Positions 10,917 through 22,620 are shown, numbered from the stretch's first letter. The stretch: 64,000 nt of DNA from Closterium sp. NIES-65 (GCA_948144175.1 CANXME010002539.1:62001-126000); one strand, 5' to 3'. Numbers and translations are program-made. The notes: a model not told the origin generated them from the letters alone.

Positions 10917-11795
10917 TGTTGTGTGATGCAATTATATGCATTCACGTCTGTCTGCCTCCCATCATGTGTTCGTGCGCTGCATGCGTGGTGTGAGCGTGTG
11001 CAAGAATTTGAGTTTTGTGCGGTTTGGTTTTTCTGAGTGTGTTTGAATGTTATTTGGCTTGAGCAGATATCTGAAGTGACTCCTCTGCTCAAGAGCTTTC
11101 CAGCGAACCAAGTATCACTTCAATCGGAGCACGAACAAGAAAGTTACGAACGTTGGAGTTCGTATGCTTTTCATATTTGATTGTGGCAACTGTGGGAAGT
11201 TGTGGGGTTGACTCAATATGGGGTACAGACTTTTGGGGGTTGAGAAATTCGTCTTTTCTACTGTAGTTGCTGCCAAATGGTTGGGAGAAACCAAACCAGG
11301 TTGGCAAGTGTGGCCAAGTTGGGTTGAGGTGGATTGTGGAGGTTGAGATAGTGACAAAAGGTCAAAGTTGGGTTGCCTATGGGGAAGGGAATTGTGTGGC
11401 ATGGGGTTTCCTTGGTTGGGGACTCTCTTGGGACCTTCCCTTTCATCCTCCTCATTCCTTCCACCTGGTTTAGTGCTACTCTAACTCTCTTGTGTAGTAA
11501 TTGTGAAATTGTGAGACTATTGTGATTGAGTTAAGTTCTTATGGCAGAATACCCCCCTGTGCGCCGAAATTGATAAGTCAAGATTTACTTCACCTCTTGA
11601 TACGATTCAAATTGGGAATTGTAGCCACCGAATAGTGCTACAACATATCTGAGTTTTGTGAATGTTTGACCGTGAACGTTTTGTCGACGGCGTTTCTTGT
11701 GAACTCGACCTTTCTGTCCAGAAATTGAGACCAACGATTTTGAGAAATTTAGGCCCATAATCTTCATAGACTCCGTCCTTGGTCTCTAACAGAGC
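10917..11795 (+). mobile_element. Insertion in the Copia-B linker, candidate solo LTR
   Basis: The repetitive GC-rich linker is interrupted by about 0.88 kb of AT-richer DNA with no resemblance to other Copia copies. It starts TGTTGTGTGATG and ends CTCTAACA, i.e. TG...CA, which suggests a solo LTR from another family. I do not see a clear target duplication (flanks GACCG and GAGCC), and no coding capacity. Confidence 0.5.
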
Positions 11796-12723
11796 CTGCG
11801 GGTGCGGGGTCTGAGGGTGCTGAGCCTGGGGTTGCTGAGCCTATGCGTGCGGAGCCTAGGGGTGCTGAGCCTGGGGGTGCTGCGTGTGGGGGTGCTGAGC
11901 GTGGGGGTGCTGCGATAGGGGGTGTGGAGCCTGAGGGTGCTGGGCCTGCTTGGGTGGAGTCTAGCGTTAATGGGTCTGAGGTCCTTCGGGTGCTTCGTCC
12001 CGGCGGGAGCTCCCCTCTCCCCAGGAGCTGCGCGAGTGGTTTGCTCGGCGCTAGAGCCGTGCTTGTGGAGCTGGAGGTGCTGCTAGAGCTGGAGGTTCTA
12101 CTGCTGCTGAGGGTGTTGGTGTCACGAGTCCCAGAGGTGCTCGTACTGGAGGTACTTGAATTGCTGGGCCTGGGGGTACTCCTTGTACTAAAGCTGCTGG
12201 CGGTGCTGGAGCTGGCGGTGCTGCTGGGGTAGGTGCTACTAAAGCTACTGCAGCTGGAGCTGTTGAGTCTTCCGGTGGTCCTGCTGGAGCTGGAGCTGCT
12301 GGGGGCGTTGGCGTTGTAGGTGCTGCTGGCGATGGTGCTTCTGGGGGTGCTGGAGTTGGCGCTGCTGGAGCTGGGGGTGCTACTGGCGCAGGTGCTGCCG
12401 CTGGGGGTGCTCGTGCTGTACCTGCTGGTTCTGGAGGCACTACGCGGCCACGGCCGTACTTCTTTCCGCTCCTTCAGCCGGTTCTTGGTCTTCCGCCCTC
12501 TACTGGTCCTGCTCCTTCCTTAGAGTGTCCACTGCCTGTCCAGTCTGAGTCACAGTTACAGCCCACCTCCCCCCTGCCTACTCCTTCTCCCTACACTGGT
12601 CCTACTAGAGGTCTTGTTGAGCGTCGAAAGCCTGCGTCTCGTCCTGCATCGCCTGTTTGAGCTGCTCGCACTAGTCGTCGTGTTCCGCGTCCGCGTCCTT
12701 CTGCGGCCCCGGGCACACACCAG
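11796..12723 (+). pseudogene. Copia-B linker after the insertion, frameshifted
   Basis: Continues the GGAEP-like repeats (about 11800-11960), the decayed ELREWF motif near 12030, Gly/Ala-rich segments and the Pro-rich part that precedes RT. Several frame changes; comparable to 19020-19860 in Copia-C, where one frame stays open. Confidence 0.65.
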
Positions 12724-14040
12724 ATGGCACTGCATCCTTCCACTGCTCCACCGCGTGTCCCTTTGCCGTCTCCTCAAGAGTCCTCTCTTCCTACTCTTGC
12801 TGACCTAGAGTCTGACTCTCTTCGTGCAACCAGCCCTACTAACACGCGTCTCCTGGCTACTGTTGTCACTGACCCTTCCTTTGAGTCCACTACTGCGTCT
12901 GCCCTAGTTGCTCAGCTCGTCGACTTTGCTGCTCGCTGTCGTCTAGACTACGCTGCTAGTCTAGTTGCTGAGTCTGAGTCTGTCTGTCCTCCGTCCGTCG
13001 GGGGTGAGTGTGCTCTTAGCACGGACGTCCTTGAGGACAGGCGGGAGGAGTTCCAGTGTTTTGTTGCTGCTTTGCCTCATCTCGTGTCCATGCAGATTGC
13101 CCCTGAGGGAGACCGGGATGCACCAGACATCCCGACTCCGCGCTCTTACGCGGAGGCGATAGAGGGTCCCTACTCCTCACAGTGGCAGTCAGCCATGGAC
13201 GCAGAGATGGCTTCCTGGAAGTCCACAGGCACCTACGTCGATGAGGTTCCCCCACCTGGAGCGAACATTGTTAGCGGCTTGTGGATTTTCATGGTGAAGC
13301 AGCCGCCGGGTTCTCCGCCTCTCTTCAAGGCGCGTTACGTGGCTCGAGGCTTCAGTTAGCGGCAGGGAGTTGACTACTTTCAGACCTTCTCTCCCACCCC
13401 GAAGATGACCACTCTTTGGGTGCTGCTGCACATAGCCGCTCAGCGCTACTACGAGCTTCAGTCTCTTGACTTCAGCACTGCTTTCCTACAGGGCAGCTTG
13501 CACGAGGAGATCTGGCTACACCGCCCACTTGGCTTCACTGGGCCGTTTCCTCCTGGTACCCAGTGGATCCTCCGGCGGTCAGTCTACGGTCTCCGCTTGG
13601 CGCTCCATGAGTGGCACGACATAGTGAGGACTACTCTTGCCGCTCTTAGGTTTGCTCCTTCTACTGCCGACCCGTCGCTGTTTCTACGCACCGACACCTC
13701 TTTGCCGCCGTTCTACATCCTCGTGTACGTCGACGACTTGGTCTTTGCTACGGCTGACACTGCTGAACTCGCCCACGTGAAGTCCGAGCTGCATAAGAGA
13801 CACACGTGCACAGACCTGGGTGAACTGCGCAGCTACCTTGGCTTGCAAATCACCCGGGACAGAGCACAGCGCACCATTACCCTGACTCAGTCACACATGG
13901 TGCAGCAGGTCCTTCAGCGCTTTGACTTCACGTACTCCTCGCCTCAGGCCACTCCTCTACCTACTCGCCACTCGCTCTCAGCTCTGCCTTTGGATGAGTC
14001 CGTAGAGCCAAGTGGCTCGTACCCAGAGCTTGCTGGTGAT
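12724..14040 (+). pseudogene. Copia-B reverse transcriptase with internal TAG
   Basis: One frame from 12724 to about 14030 interrupted only by TAG at 13357-13359, in the motif ARGFS*RQGVDYF where Gln is expected. Hallmarks: FSTAFLQGSLHEEIW, LVYVDDLVFAT (catalytic YVDD), SYLGLQITRD. Near 14030 a deletion of roughly 14 bases removes the segment that in Copia-C encodes LGCLMYLM and shifts the frame. Confidence 0.85.
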
Positions 14041-14695
14041 GACCTGCACACGACCTGACCTTGCATACCCTCTTAGCATCTTGGCACGCTATGTTGCTCC
14101 TGGGAGACACCGACCTGAGCACATGGCTGCAGCGAAGAGGGTAATGCGCTACTTGTGCAGTACGTCGGGCATGGGGCTCGTGCTTGGAGGGCGGCGTTCA
14201 GTGGTCCTCACAGGTCACGCAGACGCTTCTTGGGCTGACGACCAGGCTACGCAGCGGTCGTCACAGGGTTACACCTTCAGCCTTGGTTCCGGCTCTGTTT
14301 CGTGGCGGTCTACTCGCTCGTCTTGTGTTCTCGACTCCAGCTGTGAGGCTGGGATCTACGTAGGGGCCATGGCTGCACAGGAGCTACGCTGGCTCACCTA
14401 CCTGCTGACCGACCTAGGAGAGCCGCCTCATTCTCCTCCAGTTCTGTACGTAGACAACAAGGCCATGCTGGCCTTGTGTCGAGAGCACAGAGTGGAGCAC
14501 AGAACAAAGCACATTGCTCTTCGCTACTTCCTTGCTCGAGAGCTGCAGCAGCGTGGTCAGCTGCGCCTTGCTTACGTGGCCTCTAGGGCCAACAGTGTTG
14601 ATATCTTTACCGAGGCACTTCAGCCTTGTGATCATCAGCGCTTTTGTACGATGCTAGGTCTTGTGCCTACTTGGCCTCACTTGCTCACTTCCTGA
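14041..14695 (+). pseudogene. Copia-B RNase H
   Basis: Frame downstream of the deletion: CTRPDLAYPLSILARYV, then RNase H residues in HADASWADDQ, SSCEAGIY (Copia-C has EAEIY, so the second acidic residue is changed to Gly here) and YVDNKAMLAL, ending at a TGA after a PHLLTS C-terminus typical of this family. Confidence 0.82.
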
Positions 14696-14878
14696 CCTTG
14701 CTTGTACTGTGATCTTTTTATACCTGCACTTGCTTGTTTACCTTTATATATAATCCTGCATATGAAGTGGCCTTGTGGCCTTCAACTTGTGCTCGGAATG
14801 TGTGGTGACGTTGTGATCCACCCTGAGCTTTGCTTTGCTTGACTGGTCTTGTGACCCCTTGTTCTCACCCACTTTGCC

Positions 14879-14888
14879 TATGGGGGTG
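14879..14888 (+). other. Polypurine tract of Copia-B
   Basis: TATGGGGGTG immediately before the 3' LTR; the same CTATGGGGGTG precedes the 3' LTR of Copia-C (up to 22042) and Copia-D (up to 29232), as expected for the plus-strand primer. Confidence 0.8.
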
Positions 14889-15014
14889 TGTCAAACATTT
14901 ATGCTATAGTCTTTCTAGGCTGTAGTGGGGTAGACAGTATGGGGTAAAGTTTTCTAGGGTTATATATTTGTACCCAACTCATTTCCTAGTCCATCATTCC
15001 TCATTCTCTTCACA
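14889..15014 (+). repeat. 3' LTR of Copia-B (126 bp)
   Basis: Same ends and length as the 5' LTR; followed by the GCCAT duplication. Confidence 0.93.
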
Positions 15015-15019
15015 GCCAT
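15015..15019. repeat. Target-site duplication GCCAT, right
   Basis: Exact match to 6620-6624. Confidence 0.9.
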
Positions 15020-15029
15020 TTGTGCCAGC

Positions 15030-15275
15030 TGTGAGTCCAGACACAAAATCCGTAGCCACTGGTCGCCAAGGGCAGTGGGCAAATTTAAGAACTAAAGTAG
15101 ACTAGGAGTAACGAGCGGAAGAAGGAATGCAAAAGAGGGTTGCGTTATTGAAAGAAGCAAGAAATACAAGGCAAGGGAAGGCAAAGGGTGCTCCACCCAC
15201 ACCTTTAGTGCTACACTTCAGTACTTCATACTGTATGCAATTTATTCACGTGATTTATGTACATTTTTTATGACA
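15030..15275 (-). repeat. Possible LTR of a further retroelement, minus strand
   Basis: On the minus strand a purine tract CTGTAGGGGGTG (15287-15276) is followed by TGTCATAAAAAATG, copying the polypurine-tract/LTR junction of the Copia elements here. TG...CA ends would give about 246 bp. The internal part further right is not recognisable, so this may be an old 3' end. Confidence 0.4.
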
Positions 15276-15287
15276 CACCCCCTACAG

Positions 15288-17614
15288 CAAAAATCAGTTG
15301 CGGGAAACAGCCCCCAAAAGGCTACACCATCTTGAGTGCGCTCCAGAAGACACGGTGGAAGGCAGATGTGTAGTTGGCAGATGTAGAGACGGCAGATGCA
15401 GTAACAGGGGGCGGCATGTGCGACAGCTGCAGCAGGGAACATCGACAAATGCTCAGTGCCTTCAGGTGTAGCAGCAGCAAGTGCAATGGCGGCATATGTG
15501 GCAGCAGCAATTGCACGTCAGCAGCATAGGCGAGAAGGTGGAAAAGTACAGCGAAAGGGAGATAGAGGAGAGAGGATGATGAGAGGAGAAAGGAGGAGAT
15601 GGACGGAGAAAGGAGGTGGGTGGCAGCTGGTATCGTAGGTTCACTCCCGCGAACCCCTCAGCATCCCCTCCATACCATTAGGGGCGGCTGAGGTGTGTTA
15701 GGCCTGCGGCTGTTGGAGTAGGCCCATAGCCATCACCCCCTTTGCCTCCCCCCCATTGTCTGCCACCCTCGCGACTTCCCCCCTATTGGCCGCCACCCCC
15801 ACCTCCTCCCCCAATAGCAGGAACGTAACGGGAGGCACAGGTGGGGCTAAAGGGTGGGGGGGTGTGCGACATGCCCGTAACAAGAGCCACAACAAGGGCC
15901 GTGAAGGGAGCCGCGACGAGCGGCTCGTGACTATCGCGGCTGTTAACGAGAATGGAGTGTTGGCCCCGCCCTCGTTTGTGCGACGCCGACGTCCTGGTCG
16001 GGTCTACAAGAGAAACAGCCGACCGTTCTCAATGAAGGGAGCTGCTCGACGGGCTTCGCCAAGCTGCAGGGGATCACTGTGGTGTTGCCGTCTACCAGAG
16101 AGCTTGACGGCCTTCTTCAGCGGGGCAGGACGACGAAGTGGTCGTCGACCTACACAGGTGTGTCACGGGGCTGGAGCCAAAGACCAGAGAGCTCAACAGC
16201 CGCAGCTGTCTGGGCTAGTCGACAGGTGGGCCTTCGACCAGGAGGAGCAGTTTGACGGGGTGGCCGATGGAGCAGTCCGTCAACCTGATATGTGAACGGC
16301 AATCGACGAGGGGAGCTTGGCGACAGCAGCCAAAAGTGCTAGTTGACTTGGGGTCCGTCGACCAAGGTGTTGCTCGAGAAGAGGTGTGGTCGACCAGAGG
16401 CACTTGGTGGTCGATCAAAACCCCTGGTGGTGACCAAGTCGACCAAGTAACCTGCTCAGCGTGTTCTGCGGAGGCACGCGAACGTCGTCAAGGTCGCAGT
16501 GACGAAGGCGGCTTGAGTTGGTATTTCAAAGTCGACGTGGCTCGGCAGGCGCAGACAACAGCTGACGGATGCACAACGATGCAAGTTGGGCCAATCGCCT
16601 GCGCACACACGTGTACGTGCGCGGCCACCTTTTTGCAGTGCTTGCGCGGCTCCTCTACGCAATACTGTACGCACACACACATGCAGTGTTGGCAGGTCGC
16701 CTTTGTGCAGTGCTTGCGCGGCTCCTCTATGCAACGCTGGTAGGTAGTCGACCAAGTTGAGCTGGCGGTTGACCTGGCTAGCTGCAGAGTTGCTAGGTGC
16801 CTGATGTAGTCAATTTCTGTCATTACTTATTCAATCATTCTATAATGCAACCTTTGCCTAGTGGAAACTCTTGCCGATTTCTCTCGTGAATGCGCAAGTC
16901 CTAAGGAACTAAGCAAAGCTACAATCACTCATAGAAGTTCGTGCCAACACCCCGTAGTCTAGCTCACGACTATTGTAGAGTGACTCTCCGCAGCGACAAG
17001 GAGCGCAACATATGTAGCGACGGGAGCGCGACAGGGGCCTCTGCTAGAGTGGGATGGGCGAACACTGGCCCCGTTCGACAGGCAGGCACCTCATTGGAGA
17101 GCTGGGGTTAGGCTAGAGTTTTCAAAGCAACTTCCTCTAGGCTACCCCCCCCCCACCCATGAAATCGGAAGCAACGCCTCCCGAGGTTGGAAGGAGGGGG
17201 TCGTCATGGCGATGTTGCAACCCCTCGTTCCACCATCTTCATCGTGGGCAGGGTCTAAATTTTTGCATAGGGACGGCATGGGAACCTGGGTAACTCAAGG
17301 GAATAAAAAATATTGGAGAAGTGGAGAAATGAGAGTCGTGCGTGATCAGTGGCTGGTTTGGTTGTGGGAGGAAGGGACTTTTTCAGGGCAGAGATGGGAG
17401 AGGCGAGAGCATGGGCACTGGTGGGAAAACTTTCGTAGGGTATGGGGTGGGTATTCCCTCCCATATGGAACCCTAGCCTAGCCCTTGACCAACCTCCATT
17501 CTGGGGATGAGAGGGCTGGGGTAGAGCTAGGCTAAAGTCTATGCGGGAGAGAAGGGGCTGGGAGCTTTCGGGGGGGATGAACTTGAAGGGTTAACGTCGA
17601 GTTCCAAGGGGATG
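15288..17614. other. Degenerate repeat-rich interval, no gene recognised
   Basis: No supported gene. It contains many GTCGACC-like words at 16140-16760, two copies of a block of about 30 bp (GCAGTGCTTGCGCGGCTCCTCTA, near 16635 and 16710), and G-rich unassigned DNA up to the point (about 17615) where Copia-C homology starts abruptly. Short ORFs here are of low complexity and have no recognisable domain. Confidence 0.5.
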
Positions 17615-17697
17615 AACCCTTCTCCACTATCTTACCGTGTCCGGCAGCCCCCTCTGGCACCCTGTCAGGTCTCCATCCCCCCTCGTTCTCTACGAAC

Positions 17698-20493
17698 TTG
17701 GTGAGTGGAGCGGACCTACAGGATAGGGGGATTGACCAGTTCACTCCTGCGAGTCAGCGGGTGACCCACTGCACGTGTGCTCGGACAGGCCGACACTTGG
17801 CCACATTCACCCGTCGGCCAGGGTCGAGCTTGTACACCCTTACTACTGTGTCTCCTCTGGCTGCTGAGTCTGGCCAGATAGCTGCGTCGAGTCAGGTGTT
17901 TGCTGCAGCGTCCAGGTCTAGTCCTGAGTTTGCTCCCTGCTCGTGTCGTCTCTTGTCCCACCAGACTCTTCTCTGGCACCACCGCCTTGGTCACCCCTCC
18001 CTGCCTCGTCTCCGAGGCATGGCCTCCCGTGTCCTTTTCTCTGGTCTCCCCCGGTCTCTCCCTCCCCTACCTCCGGGGCTTGCCCCTACGTGCGTCCCCT
18101 GCGTCGAGCGGGGACAGCGCGCCACCCCTCACTCCTCGGAGTTTCCTCCAACAGAGGCTCCGCTGCAGACTCTCCACATGGACGTGTGGGGCCCCGCCCG
18201 CATCCGTGGACAGGGACACGAGCGTTACTTCCTGTTGGTGGTTGACGACTACTCGCGTTACACCACAATCTTCCCCTTGCGCAGCAAGGGTGACGTCACT
18301 GAGGTGTTGATCGACTGGATCCGCGCGGCTCGTCTCCAGCTCAGAGAAAGTTTCGGCTCCGACTTTCCTGTTCTGCGTTTACACTCGGACAGAGGCGGGG
18401 AGTTTTCCTCTGCTTGTCTGGGAGCCTTCTGTCGGGCACAGGGCATCCGCCAGACCTTCACGCTAGCGGCCTCTCCACAGCAAAATGGGATTGCTGAGCG
18501 CCGCATTGGCATGGTCATGGACGTCGCACGTACGTCCATGATCCATGCAACTGCCCCCCATTTTCTGTGGCCGTTTGCGGTTCAGTACGTGGCGCATCAG
18601 CTCAACCTTCAGCCCCAGGTCTCCTTGCTAGAGACCTCCCCCACCTTCCGGTGGACGGGGAAGGTTGGCGATGTGTCTTCGTTTTGGGTCTGGGGATCTC
18701 GGGCGTTTGTCCGCGACTTGTCTGCGGACAAGCTGTCCCCCCGTGCTGTTCCCTGCGTCTTCCTCGGCTTCCCCGCTGACGCGCCTGGGTGGCAGTTTTA
18801 CCACCCCACCTCGCGCCGTGTGCTGTCCTCCCAGGACGTCACCTTTGACGAGTCGGTGCCTTCCTACCGTCTCTTCCCCTACCGCGCTGCGCCCCTTCCC
18901 CCGCCGCCGCTCTTCCTTGTGCCAGTTCCTCCCCTGGTAGACCCCCTCCGCCCTCAGGGTCCTGCCCCATCAGGTGTGTCCCAGGTAGACGCATTCGAGC
19001 CTGTCAAGGTAGCTGTTGACTCTGGTGCTGTTAGAGCTGCTGAGCCTTCGGGTGCCGGGTCTGGAGGTGCTGAGCGTGCGGGTGCTGAGTCTGGGGGTGC
19101 TGAGCCTGGGGGTGCTGAGACTGGGGGTGCTGAGCCTGGGGGCGCTGAGCCTAGGGGTGCTGAGTCTGGGGGTGCGGAGCCTGGGGGTGCGGAGCCTGGG
19201 GGCGCTGGGTCTGCTCGCGTGGGCGCTAGCGGTGCTTCGTCGAGGCGGGAGCCACTCTCTCCGCAAGAGCTGCGCGAGTGGTTTGACCGACGCTGGAGTC
19301 CTGCTGCTGGAGCTGGAGGCACTACTGTTGCTGCTGGTTCCGGAGGTGCTCGTACTGGTGGTACTGGAGCTGCTGGGACTGGGGGTGCTGGTGGAGATAC
19401 TGGAGTTGGTACTACTGGAGCTGCTGGAGCTGGAGCTACTTGGGGTGTTGGCGCTAGTGTTTCTGCTGGCGCTGGTGCGTTTGAGGGTGCTGGAGCTGAC
19501 GTTGTTGGAGCTGGAGGTGCGGCTAGCGCTGGTGCTGCTGGTGGGGGTACTGGTGCTGTCCCTGCAGGTTCTGGAGGCCCTACGCGGCCGAGGCCGTACT
19601 TCGTTCCGCTCCTTGAGCAGGTTCTTGGTCTCCCGCCCTCTACTGGTCCTGCTCCTCCCTTAGAGTGTCCACTGCCCGTCCAGTTGCAGTCACAGTTACA
19701 GCCCGCCTCCCCTCTTTCTGCTCCTTCTCCCTACACTGGTCCTACTGGAGGTCTTGCTGAGCGACGTGAGCCTGCGTCTCATCCTGCGTCGCCTGTTTGC
19801 ACTGCTCGCACTAGTCGTCGTGTTCCGCGTCCTTCTGCGGCCCCGGGCACACACCAGATGGCACTGCGTCCTTCCACTGCTCCTCTGCGTGTCCCGTTGC
19901 CGTCTCCTCCAGATTCCTCTCTTCCTGTCCTTCCTGACCCTGAGTCTGACTCTCTTCGTGCTGCCAGTCCTACTGTCACGCGTCTCCTGGCCACTGTTGT
20001 CACTGACCCTTCCTTTGAGTCCACTGCTGCATCTGCCTTAGTGGCTGAGCTTGTCGACTTCGCTTCTCGTTGTCGTCTAGACTACGTCACTAGTCTTGTT
20101 GCTGAGTCCGAGTCTGTCTATCCTCCGTCCATTGGGGGTGGGTGTGCTCTTAGCACGGACGTCCTTCAGGACAGGCAGGAGGAGCTCCAGTGTTTTGCTG
20201 CTGCTTTGCCTCATCTCGTGTCCACGGTGATTGCTCCTGAGGGAGACCCGGATGCACCAGACATCCCGACTCCTCGATCGTACACTGAGGCGATCGAGGG
20301 TCCCTACTCCTCACAGTGGCAGTCAGCCATGGACGCAGAGATGGCTTCCTGGAAGTCCACAGGCACCTACGTTGACGAGGTTCTCCCACCTGGGGCGAAC
20401 ATCGTCAGTGGCATGTGGATTTTCAGGGTGAAGCAGCCGACAGGTTTTCCACCTGTCTTCAAGGCGCGTTACGTGGCTCGAGGCTTCAGTTAG
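17698..20493 (+). pseudogene. Copia-C integrase, linker and start of RT (931 residues open)
   Basis: The open frame begins before residue 1, in the protease-integrase spacer. Pre-integrase zinc motif at about residues 95-140 (WHHRLGHPSL ... CVPC), integrase core about 155-290 with LHMDVWGP, LHSDRGGEF and NGIAERRIG. Residues about 430-510 are GGAEP/GGAES-type repeats, followed by SRREPLSPQELREWF, a Gly/Ala-rich part, a Pro-rich part, and the RT start (WKSTGTYVDEV, ARGFS). The frame ends at TAG 20491-20493, the same codon that is TAG in Copia-B and CAG in Copia-A. Confidence 0.85.
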
Positions 20494-21843
20494 CGGCAGG
20501 GAGTTGACTGCTTTCATGCCTTCTCTCCCACCCCAAAGAGGACCACCCTTTGGGTGCTGCTGCACATAGCCGCTCACCGCGACTACGAGCTTCACTCTCT
20601 TGACTTCAGCACAGCTTTCTTGCAGAGCAGCCTGCACGAGGAGATCTGGCTGCGCCGCCCACCTGGCTTCACTGGGTCGTTTCCTCCTCGTACCTAGTGG
20701 AGCCTCAGGCGGCCTGTCTACGGTCTCCGCCAGGCTCCCCATGAGTGGCACGACACAGTGAGGACTACACTTGCGGCTCTTGGGTTTGCTCCTTCTACTG
20801 CCGACCCGTCGCTGTTTCTGCGCACCGACACCTCTTTGCCGTCGTTCTACATCCTCGTGTACGTCGACGACTTGGTCTTTGCCACTGCTGACACTGCTGG
20901 ACTCGCCCACGTGAAGTCCGAGCTGCAGAAGAGACACACGTGCACTAACCTGGGTGAACTGCGCAGCTACCTTGGCTTTCAAATCACTTGGGACAGAGCA
21001 CGCCGCACCATTACCCTGACTCAGTCACACATGGTGCAGCAGGTCCTTCGGCGCTTCGGCTTCACGTACTCCTCGCCTCAGGCCACTCCTCTGTCTACTC
21101 CCCACTCGCTCTCAGCTCTGCCTTTGGATGAGTCCGTAGAGCCGAGTGGCCCGTACCCAGAGCTTCTTGGCTGCCTCATGTACCTGATGACATGTACACG
21201 ACCTGACCTTGCATACCCTCTTAGCATCTTGGCACGCTATGTTGCTCCTGGGAGACACCGACCAGAGCACATGGCTGCAGCGAAGAGGGTGTTGCGCTAT
21301 GTGTGCAGTACGTCGGGCATGAGGCTAGTGCTTGGAGGGCGACGTCGAGTGGTCCTCACAGGTCATGTAGACGCTTCTTGGGCTGACGACCAGCTGACAC
21401 AGCGGTCGTCACAGGGTTACACCTTCAGCCTTGGCTCCGGCTCTGTTTCGTGGCGGTCTACCCGCTCGTCTTTTGTTCTCACCTCCAGCTGTGAGGCTGA
21501 GATCTACGCGGGGGCCATGGCTGCACAGGAGCTACGTTGGCTCACCTACCTGCTGACTGACCTAGGAGAGCCGCCTTGTTCTCCTCCAGTTCTGTACGTA
21601 GACAACAAGGCCATGTTGGCCTTGTGTCGGGAGCACAGACTGGAGCACAGAACGAAGCACATTGCTCCTCGCTACTTCCTGGCTCGTGAGCTGCAGCAGC
21701 GTGGTCAGCTCCGCCTCACCTACGTGGCCTCTGAGGCCAACAGTGCTGATATCTTTACCAAGGCCCTTCCGCCTTATGATCAACAGCGCTTCTGTGCTAT
21801 GCTAGGTCTTGTGCTTGCTTGGCCTCACTTGCTCACTTCTTGA
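20494..21843 (+). pseudogene. Copia-C reverse transcriptase/RNase H
   Basis: Continues in frame after the TAG; a further TAG lies near 20697 (RT*WSL, where Copia-B has TQWIL). From 20758 the frame is open to the end: LVYVDDLVFAT, SYLGFQITWD, LLGCLMYLMTCTRPDLA, then RNase H (HVDASWADDQ, CEAEIYAGA, YVDNKAMLAL) and a TGA at 21841-21843. Apart from the two stops the catalytic residues are preserved. Confidence 0.85.
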
Positions 21844-22042
21844 CCTTGTTTGTACTGTACTCTTTCTATACCTGCACTTGCTTGTTTTCCTTTAGATATA
21901 CGATCTTGCATGTGAACTGACCTTGTGGCCTTGCTCTTGTGCTCGGACTGTGTGGTGACGTTGTGATCCACCCTGAGCTTGCTTTGTTTTGCTTGACTGG
22001 TCTTGTGACCCCTTGTTCTCTCCCACTTTGCCTATGGGGGTG

Positions 22043-22168
22043 TGTCAGGCATATATGCTATAGTCTGTGTAGGCTGTAGTGGGGTAGTTCATATGGGGTA
22101 CAACACTTTAGGGTTTACTACCTGTACTCGCCATTCTGCTCAATGCATTCATTCCTCGTTTCTTATCA
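22043..22168 (+). repeat. 3' LTR of Copia-C (126 bp)
   Basis: Starts TGTCAGGC after the polypurine tract CCTATGGGGGTG and ends TCTTATCA. Same length as the Copia-B LTR and clearly related, but much more divergent from it than the two Copia-B LTRs are from each other. Confidence 0.82.
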
Positions 22169-22620
22169 TTAGAAGCTCCAATTCTGATTTGAGAAAATCC
22201 ATACATAAAGCCCTCAATAATCCAACGGTTGCCCTACACTCGCTAGAACATTGCTTCCAAGTCCTTGAAATGTTTTTCGCGAGTTTCGTTGTAGACCAAA
22301 ATTTTGTAAACTTAGGCAATAACGTTATTGTCGAGCAAGTAAAAAAATGCACCGTTTATTGGAAGTTGGAATGTAGATTGTATGTTCGTGAGCATGAAAT
22401 GCATCACTGTATCTCCGTTAATTATTCTAGCCACTGCAAACGGATAATCAAGCAGATGTGTAGCGAACATTCGAATATGGTGGTAACCGCCGCAAAAATC
22501 GATCTTCAAGAAGTATTGAATTTTGCGAAGCTATTCCATTTATTTGTCAGCTCGCGGGATCCATAACGCGACTTAGAACACATAATTGAATGCGCGGTAA
22601 TCGAAACATATGCTCAAGAA
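22169..22620 (-). pseudogene. Decayed Ty3/Gypsy reverse transcriptase
   Basis: On the minus strand, with stops and frame changes, one can read FDYRAFN, then KIDFCGGYHHIRM (family form KIDLxSGYHQIR), then FMLTNIQSTFQ (FGLTNAPATFQ) and LDNNVI, in the order of a Gypsy RT from the palm to just before the YLDD motif, and further HFKDLEAMF (HLxHLxxVF). Several stops show it is long dead. It is cut at the Copia-C LTR, so Copia-C probably inserted into or recombined at it. Confidence 0.72.

Larger units (their letters stand above)
6625..15014 (+). mobile_element. Copia-B: structurally complete Ty1/Copia retrotransposon (8.4 kb)
   Basis: Two 126-bp LTRs (6625-6750 and 14889-15014) with TG...CA ends and about five differences, bordered by the 5-bp duplication GCCAT at 6620-6624 and 15015-15019. 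A primer-binding site follows the 5' LTR and the polypurine tract TATGGGGGTG precedes the 3' LTR. Order inside: repeat leader, gag, protease, integrase, linker, RT, RNase H. Damage: TGA in gag (8041-8043), frameshifts near 9010, 10650 and 14030, a TAG in RT, and an insertion at about 10917-11795. The few LTR differences suggest a fairly recent insertion, later than the family's spread. Confidence 0.93.
17615..22168 (+). mobile_element. Copia-C: 5'-truncated Copia element
   Basis: Homology to Copia-B begins abruptly at about 17615, downstream of the protease (CCACTATCTTACCGTGTCCG), and continues to a 3' LTR at 22043-22168. LTR, leader, gag and protease are missing. It keeps the longest open polyprotein segment of the window but has TAG codons in RT. 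A decayed Gypsy RT follows directly after the LTR. Confidence 0.88.

Noticed and set aside
15756-16295. 179-residue plus-strand ORF
   Set aside because: Mixed low-complexity composition, no domain, in an interval of decayed repeats.
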